From NCBI GenBank assembly GCA_951812925.1, contig OX638369.1, forward strand, positions 43,829,061 to 43,893,060: a stretch of DNA of 64,000 nt. Direction: 5' to 3'. Below the pieces are notes generated by a model. It searched no databases and had not been told where the DNA came from. It saw only the letters and a program-made list of their open reading frames with translations. Origin of the DNA: Calliopum simillimum. Lineage: Eukaryota; Arthropoda; Insecta; Diptera; Lauxaniidae. Position numbers and translations under genes: made by a program. Below, piece by piece: positions 56,563 through 64,000 of this stretch (position 1 is its first letter; the number at the start of each line of letters is the position of its first letter).

Positions 56563-56695
56563 GATTAAGTTTTTATTACAGCCAACTGTAAGGTGACTTA
56601 CAAATACACGAGGCGTACGGTCACTATTTTTTGTTTTATTTTGTTACTTATTTTTTAATTTTTTAATAGTTTTAATAGTTTTAATTTGTAAATGC

Positions 56696-58396
56696 TTATC
56701 GGCCATTCCACGGGGATGGACGGGACATTTCGTAGAGATATACTGATAGAAAGTGCTGATTTAGAGTTATGCACCGCGATATTGTTTTCTCTTTTAAAGG
56801 AGTATATTTTCAGATTAACAAACAATATATTAGTCTACATATATATAAGCCTATAATGAAGCCTGTGTTCCGAAGAATTTGCTCAGAAAGTTTGGGATGG
56901 ACGGGACACAAAAAATTTATTGCTTTTTGGACACATTTTCGGTTTGATATTTCTACGAAATGACTTAAATAGGGTTAACAAAATAAATGTAAACTTATTA
57001 CCAATGCTTCATATTTTCAAGAAATGTTCATAAATTTTTGAGATCATTGTTAATAAATTAACCATGGACTAAATTGTGTGGGATGGACGGGACGGGATGG
57101 ACGGGACAAAATTTTAACAAAAAATAATTGTGCCAAAATTTATTTATAAATTTATGGCTTACAAAAATATAAAATTTGAGTTGCTTGGATTCAATTTTGG
57201 GAAGTGCATATACAGTAGACTGATTCAAAAAAAAATTTTTTTTTTTAAAAAACCACTTTTAACCCAAAAAATATGAAAGAGGGTGTCACATAAGTGAGCC
57301 GAAACTTTTAAAATTTTTTTTTAAGGTCATTTAGAGATCACGCAACGTCAATTAATACAAAACCTTGGATTGATGCGGTTTTTTTTTTTTATTGCGATCT
57401 CAAAAATGCTTGGAATCAGTTGTACGATATCTCAAATTTTTATCTTGAATCAAAGTATATAAAAAAATAAAATTTTGAACCCAAAATCAACCACAAATTA
57501 TTTTTTTTAGCTAAAATACATGCAAAAAAAGTATTTTCGAAATTTTACTCTACTGTAAAACTCTAAATCTTCATTTCGGATAAAACTTGTTATTCCAAAA
57601 ACACCACGAAATCACGCCATAAACAATTCACTTTAGCATCTCAACCCATTATATCCTGTTTTTGTGGGTCTTTTTGACCCCTGTTTTTCTTCCAGCAGCT
57701 TAGTCATAATGGGTTAATGTGTTCTACAAAAATATTCTACGGACAATTTCATTGGGGGTCTCCAAAGCCGAAAAATGTTTAAAACTTAAGAATAATGCGT
57801 AAAATACGTAATAAAATGCAATAATTAAAAAGTTATAAATTTATAAATAATTTGGGATGGACGGGACAGATTTCTTAGTATAACTAAATCTCGCAGTAAC
57901 TAACTTTAATATCATATCATGACAAAAAAGTGTTGTGTGCTATCTTTACTTACATATAACGGAACCCTATTCTAAAGAAACCTCTTTTACAGTAATGATG
58001 ATAAAAAAATGCTTATTTTGGGATGGACGGGACAAAAACTAAGTTCCTACCAGAATTTGGTCAGACTAAGAAAAGATTGCATAAATATAATAAAATTTAT
58101 CAACGAGGACATAGATAACAAATGAATTAATATCACTTAATAAAGAAAATGACATTTGTGGCTTTTGTTTTTTCATGGGCAACTGTGCAACATAAGAGAT
58201 TTTTTCATATAAAAATAATATTTTGACTTAGCTGAGTAAAATGTTAATTAATTTACCTTAGGCGATTGTCAAAGACAAAAAAAAAAAGTGTTTGAAATAC
58301 TTACGGATATAACCAATAAGTTTATGAAAAAAAAATGTATTATGACTGGTTTTAATTTTTCCACAATAGAAAAATTTGCCGTGGAATGGCCGTTAT
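56696..58396 (+). mobile_element. Element B: terminal-repeat DNA element with phased GGACGGGACA motifs
   Basis: CGGCCATTCCACGG at 56700-56713 is perfectly mirrored at 58379-58392 (14 bp). TTAT occurs directly outside both ends (56696-56699 and 58393-58396). The motif GGGATGGACGGGACA, always on the plus strand, has its GGACGGGAC core at 56718, 56899, 57085, 57099, 57859 and 58025. The offsets from 56700 are 18, 199, 385, 399, 1159 and 1325. No coding region is visible in about 1.69 kb. Ends and motif offsets match element A (31112-32627), so the two form one family. It inserted just upstream of the I-like element's 5' region. Confidence 0.85.
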
Positions 58397-59907
58397 ATTA
58401 GTTATACTAATTGAGTTTTGAGACTATTGTAACAATAGTAATAAATCAAAATTAAATTTTGTGTTTTATTTAGAACAATTTTTTAGACGAGTCAAGAGAG
58501 TTATCACAAAGATGTTCACTTTTCAAGAGAACTCTAGAATAAGGATCATATCCTCGAAACTGTTATACTAAAGACATATTCCTCGCGAAAAAAAAACGCT
58601 TCAAAAATAAATCAGTGATTTGCAATTCTCACGCAAGTCACAAAGTAGGAAGATGCAAAACTTCAAAATTTATAATTTATTTCTCACGACATACGTCGTC
58701 TTATTGTCAAAGGACAAAAGAATGAAAGCAAGAACTAAAAGAAACACTAACAAAGCCATAAAAGGAAATAGTGAAGAATGCCAGAGCATAAACAAAACAA
58801 ATCCATGGATACCATTGTGATGATGATGACAACGGCACCCATTTTGTGCCAAAAAGGATAATGCAAAAATATAAACAAAACAACAACAAAAACAACAAAC
58901 ACAAAAGAAAGCTAAAGAAAAAAAAATACTACAATAGAAAATGGCGCACCAAACACACTAAAGTCGACCATTTCGTTTGTTTGTTCATCTTGTAGAAACA
59001 GCCAACGATAGGAAATCATAAAAAGCGCTGAAGCGTCCTTTGGGAACATAATGGCAACAACAACAACAGCAAAAACATTAACAAAGAGAAAAGCCCCAAT
59101 CCCCCCTTAAAAAAATCCCACAGGCACAATCACATGGGGTACACACAGAAAACAACATGGAGCATAACATGGCAATGGCGGCAGCAATAGCACATTGCCC
59201 CCCATTCAACTCAAGTGTGGAAGTGTGAATTGAATTTTAGTTTCTATGTATGTGTACGTACTTATGCGTATATGTATGTATAAAGGAAAGCTGTTGCTGC
59301 GCCATGCTCAATGATTGGTAGTAGCACAATCTACCAAGCCCCCATCTAAACTGACTCGATATTGTTGTGGCACCTTGAAATATGTTTTACTTTTGACGTT
59401 TTTTTTGTGCAAATCTTAAGGACTCATATTTGTGTTTCTAAATTACGATAGAACTGTGGGATAAAAAGACAAAAAACTGAAATGGTATCCAAATTCTTTC
59501 GGTATTCGCATGGACTCATGCCTTATGACTCATATCAATCCTTACATCATTACGGAATAGCCGGCTGCCTTGAGTTTTATAATGATTGCATGCCTTTTAA
59601 TCCTTATTTTAAAGACTGTCAAGTTTTTTCCTAACTTGCCCCCATTGTATGCCACACTGAGCAGTTGATTTACTTTATAGCTGCCAAAGGCAAAGCTCTG
59701 TCTTTGATTGCTGTTGTTGTTGTTTTGGAATTTCGTTATTGCAGCAGCAGCAGCAGGATACTCAAACAGCATAAAGGCGAACATTTTCATGGCTTTGCAA
59801 CGCTTGGCTGCGATTTCAGTTTACGATATTTTTCTTCCTGTTTTTTTTTCTTTTTTGTACCTTAACTTTGGCGCGCAACTCCTTTCAAAGCTTCTCTTAC
59901 CATTTTC
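58397..59907. other. Probable unique non-coding DNA
   Basis: Rich in CAACAACAA (58885, 59050) and CAGCAGCAG (59740) patches, with a moderately GC-richer block at 59130-59350. Short frames on both strands (58620-58904, 59542-59950) are simple-sequence driven. No exon or RNA gene recognised. Confidence 0.35.
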
Positions 59908-60457
59908 ATACCCTACACCCAGGGTATATTCACTTTGTTCTTTCGTTTGAAATGCAGAGAAGGAGGCGTCGCAGATATTGAAAAGTGTATATATTCTTAA
60001 CATAGCCATGTCCGTCTATCTAGCTGGCTGTGTGTGGAAATACATGAGCAAGATAATTCAATGAAATTTGATAGAATGACTCCGTCATCAAAGTTAGCTT
60101 GTGGGATTAAAAATGAGCGAAACCTTAAGGAGTATTTCTCACGACAATGCAACTAAAATACACATAAATACTACGAATTGTAAGCGCAAGCTTAGAGAAA
60201 AAACTTTACAAATTCGGACGAGAAGGCGTGGCACCTCCCATATAAGCAAAAGTTTCAAAACGCTATACTGAAAACGTTTGTGAGATAATCCAGCCAAATT
60301 TCACTCAGACACTAAGAACTATAAATGCAAGCTCTGAGAAAAAACTGTGTGAACTTGGACAAGAGGGCGTGGCACCTCCCGTATAAGCAAAATTTTCAAA
60401 ATACTGTAGTGTAGGGTATTTATTTTTTGGCCAGGCCAAAGGTTACACCCTTACTAG
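59908..60457. mobile_element. DINE-1-like Helentron element, shorter copy
   Basis: The 5' ATACCCTACAC (59908-59918) pairs with GTGTAGGGTAT at 60409-60419, the subterminal inverted repeat of Helentron-type elements, and is followed by CCCAGGGTATATTCACTTTG. The core AAGGAGGCGTCGCAGATATT...AGCCATGTCCGTCTATCT matches the copy at 18.4 kb. Two ~142 bp units carry the GGCGTGGCACCTCCC phrase (60227 and 60366). The 3' end has hairpin TTTGGCCAGGCCAAA and CTAG at 60454-60457, then T. It has fewer tandem units than the other copy. Confidence 0.82.
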
Positions 60458-61354
60458 TTGGTTTTAATATTGCGTGACTATTTACAATGAATACGAAAGA
60501 AAAACTAAAAGAAAGAAAGAAATTCGTAAAACTCCTTGAAAAAACAAGAAATCACTACCATAGAAAATGTAAAAAATTCATTAGACGGGGAATTTGACCA
60601 CATCTGGCTTGGAGAAATGGTACCAAGGATTGTTGCAAAAGAAAAGAATTTTACGTGTTCTTCAGTAGTTTGAAAATTCGGAAAAACCAAATTGCACTTA
60701 AAAAGAAAAATCTGACTTCATTGACAATAGACTATTGTATCACTCCTTTTCAAGCGCTTATGTCCGGCGCCAGTCTTTTCGTACTCCAAAGTTAATTGTT
60801 TTTCCTGTGGACAGCCAGAACTTAGTATCCGCAAAAAGCTAGATGCTTCTGTTTGTCAAAACCGTACCAGGCAGATGTAAATTCGCATTCCTTAGGAAGT
60901 TGTCTATGAAGAGGTTACGGGAAAGAGCATTATTTTGTCTGAGATTTCTTGGCGTATCATGCCATTTTACCAAGATTTGGGCTAGCAAAACGGATGGTAT
61001 ATATCAATTTGATTTTTGTGAGTTCTTTTTAGGATTTGGCGTAGCATAAATATCTGGTGAGTTTTCGACTTTCCAGGTCTAAAATTACCCAAAAGGAAAA
61101 AAAAACGCTTCAAAAGGCCTTCTGATGTGCCTCTTTTTCAGCCATAAGCGCTTCCGCTCTGTAAGTACTATTCTTACTTTTAAACATTGTATGTCCTAGG
61201 ATGTAATTGATCTGAAGCTTACAGTAGCCTTATGGAAAAAGGAATTTTATAGCGCTTATTTGTAATGTGGTAGGCGTTCCTTCAATCAAAAATTTAAAAG
61301 AAACGAATTGATCGTGTGATAGATAGAAATATAAGTATTATCACATTACAATTA
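60458..61354. other. Non-genic stretch
   Basis: AT-rich with no recognised element. The frame at 60843-61049 has no domain. Confidence 0.3.
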
Positions 61355-62450
61355 CAAACCTGTTAGACCTATCTTTGAAAGTATTTGACATAGGAAAATG
61401 AGATTTGGTACAAATATAAACAATATTTGAGTGAGTAGTTTCCAATAAAAAAGTTGGCAGCGTCACACTTCCTCCTCCCAAAATTTGTCGTATCTCTGGA
61501 AATATTTGACTAAGCTGAATGAGATTTAGTACAAATGTAATTAACACTGGGAAAAAAATGTTCAATAAAAATGGGCGGGGCCACACCCCCTTATTCTAAA
61601 AAAAAAACAAATTTGTCATACCTCTGAAACTATTTGGCACAGATGAATAAGATTTGATTTCAGATTAAGTGATGCGAACATCTGTGTCAAATAGTTTTAG
61701 AGATATGACAAATTTGGTTTTTTTGAATAAGGGGGTGTAGCCCCACCCATTTGTATTGAACATTTTTTCTCAGCGAAAAGAAAAATTTCGAGTGGAGGGG
61801 CGTGGCGGTGCCAATTTTTTTATTAAATACTCTATTCAGTCAAATTTTGTTCATATATGTACCAAATCTCATTTTCCTATGTCAAATAGTTTCAACAACT
61901 ATAGTATTGATTGTTCCCTTATTTTCATATAAATAGCGTTTTGCCGGCTTTCAACGGGCTGGGGCACGGTCAAATATATTCATTTCAATTCATTTTCATT
62001 TATTCATTATATCATTATTACAGTGGTATATCCTAATTGCTTCACACTACCTAAAATCCAATCTTATTCATATGTGTAAAATAGTTTCAGAGATATGACA
62101 AATTAATTTTTCTTTTAGAAGGAAAGGGCTTGGCCCCTCTCATTTTTATTATTTTTCTCAGTACCAATTATATATGTACCGAACCTTATTCCTCTGAGTC
62201 TAATATTTCGGGTGAAGGGGGTGCGGCATCGCCCATTTTTTATTGAATGCAATTTACTCAAATATTGTTAATATGCGTACCAAATCTCATTCACTTATGG
62301 CGAATTGTTTTAAAGATAGGAATAATTCTATCGATTAAATTTATATTTTCATATAAATAGCGTTTTACCGACCTTTAAAGGCCTAGGGGCACGGTCATAT
62401 ATTTTCCGATCAGGAACAACATTTTTATGCTTGATGCCATATTAGCCCAG
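61355..62450. repeat. Foldback-type repeat related to the 40.7-42.6 kb element
   Basis: Palindromic around about 61676. TTGACATAGGAAAATGAGATTTGG (from about 61386) pairs with CAAATCTCATTTTCCTATG near 61863-61881, and the GTGATGCGAACA centre resembles the 41.69 kb centre. It shares the modules CATATGTGT..AATAGTTT, AGAGATATGACAAATT and GGGG(C/T)GTGGC with the 40684-42644 element, then continues as an additional partial arm to about 62450 (GCGTTTTACCGACCTTTAAAGG). Ends and TSD not determined; likely a rearranged member of the same family. Confidence 0.6.
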
Positions 62451-62496
62451 GGAAGTAAGACGAAAAAAGAGCTGCTGTGCGAAATAATTCCAAGTG

Positions 62497-62874
62497 AATT
62501 TTTTCACCGGAATTGTCTTTATTAAAGCATAATGAATAATGTGTAAAAAGTCAATTGAAGTCCATTGTGCGCATAAAAAGTTATTCAGGCTCAAAGGTCG
62601 CTAAAATCAAACGCACAATTTTTCAAATTGAGTAATCTCCTAAACTATAAGCTACACAAAAACATTTTTTACACCTTTACATAGGAAATTTTCTGTGTTA
62701 CAAAATTATGGAGAAACATTTTTCTGTAAATGGTTGCGTTAACGAGATATTTGCAAAAAACTGATTTTAGCGACCTTTGAGCCTAAATAACTTTTTATGC
62801 GCACAATGGACTTAAATGAAATTTTTACACATTATTCATTATGCTTTAATAAAGACAATTTCGGTGAAAAAAAT
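62497..62874. repeat. Inverted repeat of about 378 bp
   Basis: TTTTTTCACCGGAATTGTCT near 62499 with TTTATTAAAGCATAATGAAT is mirrored by ATTCATTATGCTTTAATAAA and AGACAATTTCGGTGAAAAAA ending near 62872. Inner blocks GTCCATTGTGCGCATAAAAA and CTCAAAGGTCGCTAAAATC are also mirrored. The loop (about 62610-62770) is AT-rich. A small foldback element is likely; no TSD seen. Confidence 0.7.
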
Positions 62875-64000
62875 TTCTTTTCTATTTTTTCTTTTCTTTT
62901 CTTCGACCTTTTCTTAGTTATTTTTCGTTTTCTCGTCTTCATTCCAATCAATCGTTCTGTAACTGAAAACAGAGTTTTGGAGTTCATTGAATTTTTCAAA
63001 AGTAAAATTTTACTTCAAAGAGACTTCTTTTCAAAAGAATTAGATCTCTTCACTTTTTTACTAGAATTCTTGCAGTATTTGATGCTTCTTATTTTTAGTT
63101 TAAGATTACTTTCTCCAAAACTCTAGTTCATCCGAACCCAAATATGAGAAAACTTTTAATTTCTAGAAATCGTGCTGTTTAACAAGAGTTGGCATTAAAA
63201 AAGTCAAACATTGTTATACCACAAAATTTCAAACCAAGTCGTCTATCGAAACAATATTAAATTATAAATACATGAAATGCATCAACTCGATGTAAATTCT
63301 TGAATATATTCTCACGCGTTGCTAACTTCCGCGGGAAGTACTTTTGGTTAAGAAAAATTCATTAGAATCGGAAAAGCGGAAAATTTTCTTATCGAAAACC
63401 ATTAGTATATGAAATCTTTAAAAATAATCTAAATAGAAATTTTTTTTTTTACATTTTCCAGTAACATTTAATAAACTTGTAATTTTATTGATTGTTTTTG
63501 TACTCACACAAGCGGCATTAGTCAGCTAAAATGCTGAGAGGCTGAAAAACAAAATGCTGGAAGAAAATCATATAAAGAGCGCCAGCTAAAAGTGGAGCCA
63601 CTTAAGTTTTTATATGACTTTCAAGTGCATAATTTATATGAACACACAAGCGCACAGCGAAAACAAATGTTTCTCGATGAACGAATATGTTTCATTCTTT
63701 ATTTTAAAATGCATTTTAAAGATTTTTTTTTTTTCGTTTTCATTTTAAGAAGATGCCGACACAATGATTTTTCATAAAGGAAACACCGACAAGGAAAAAT
63801 TGTTGCATCTGGTTGCAGTTTTTTTGAATTCTGCCTGTCTTTGAGGATAAAGTACGTTAGTGTAGATGACTTATTCTTTTTTTTTTGAAGAAAATGTCAA
63901 CATGAAGTATGTAATTTGCAGTATGCCATACTTTTAAAAGTCTAAATTTTATGCATAAAGTACTGTTAAAGTTTTACGCTAGAATGTTACTCTACCTTAA
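62875..64000. other. Non-genic stretch at the window edge
   Basis: AT-rich sequence with phenylalanine-rich chance frames (62797-63126). CAGCTAAAATGC near 63519 and GCCAGCTAAAAG near 63582 form a weak direct repeat. No gene or element boundary recognised. Confidence 0.3.

Larger units (their letters stand above)
44965..56695 (-). mobile_element. I-like non-LTR retrotransposon with two nested insertions
   Basis: Read on the minus strand, the coding order is ORF1 with zinc knuckles (56562-55308), ORF2 endonuclease (55197-54259) and the first RT half (54252-53260). A 4.2 kb inserted retrotransposon follows, then the second RT half (about 49020-48361), RNase H (48270-47780) and a C-terminal tail (to about 47290). 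A 2.1 kb foldback (45172-47263) follows, then what looks like the remaining 3' UTR, ending near 44970 in a TAA-rich tail (plus-strand TTTATTATTATTTATT). Removing the insertions leaves about 5.4 kb, a normal I-group size. The placement of the 3' end is inferred; no TSD was found. Confidence 0.78.

Noticed and set aside
56696..58396. piggyBac-type element
   Set aside because: The flanking duplication is TTAT, not TTAA, and the ends do not start with the usual CCC/GGG pattern; element A has ATAT.

Overview
The window looks like a transposon-dense, AT-rich stretch of a dipteran (brachyceran fly) genome. Clues are DINE-1-type Helentron elements with the characteristic fly core, mariner and Tc1 elements, RNase H-bearing I/R1/Loa-type retrotransposons, and CAACAA/CAGCAG-rich non-coding DNA. 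I cannot name the species. I found no host protein-coding gene and no CRISPR array. Apart from one intact retrotransposon, the ORFs are decayed transposon pieces or chance frames. The window could be a large intron, an intergenic desert or pericentric DNA.

Layout. 0-9 kb: a palindromic (foldback) element flanked by TTA, a ~410 bp tandem repeat, a second TTA foldback, and two 5'-truncated RNase H retrotransposon copies with 13 bp target-site duplications (TSDs) and (CCTAA)n tails. 10.8-12.3 kb: an FB-like element with a 9 bp TSD and repeat-built arms. 12.9-16.9 kb: several inverted repeats. 18.4-19.4 kb: a DINE-1-like element with five ~142 bp tandem units. 21.2-22.4 kb: a third RNase H retrotransposon copy. 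23.8-25.9 kb: a foldback split by a mariner. 28.2-28.9 kb: about 750 bp of (GGATA)n. 31.0-33.4 kb: a third TTA foldback, split by element A. 33.6-39.7 kb: a MITE, tRNA-like sequences, a Jockey-type pseudogene and a near-perfect 401 bp hairpin. 40.4-44.7 kb: a reverse transcriptase pseudogene split by a foldback with a 10 bp TSD, then a decayed Tc1-like element. 45.0-56.7 kb: one I-like retrotransposon on the minus strand, broken by two insertions: a 2.1 kb foldback in its 3' region and a Jockey/CR1-type element with intact ORF1 and ORF2 in its reverse transcriptase domain. 56.7-58.4 kb: element B, a relative of A. 59.9-60.5 kb: a second DINE-1-like element. 61.3-62.9 kb: more inverted repeats.

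The most novel signal is the A/B family (31112-32627 and 56700-58392). The two share related termini, 4 bp TSDs (ATAT, TTAT) and a directional motif, GGACG(G/Y)GACA, at nearly the same six offsets from one end, including a doublet 14 bp apart. The sequence between the motifs has diverged. Other recurring themes are foldback elements whose two arms act as internal empty-site controls for later insertions, and a CAC...GTG foldback class that has TTA next to it in all three copies.
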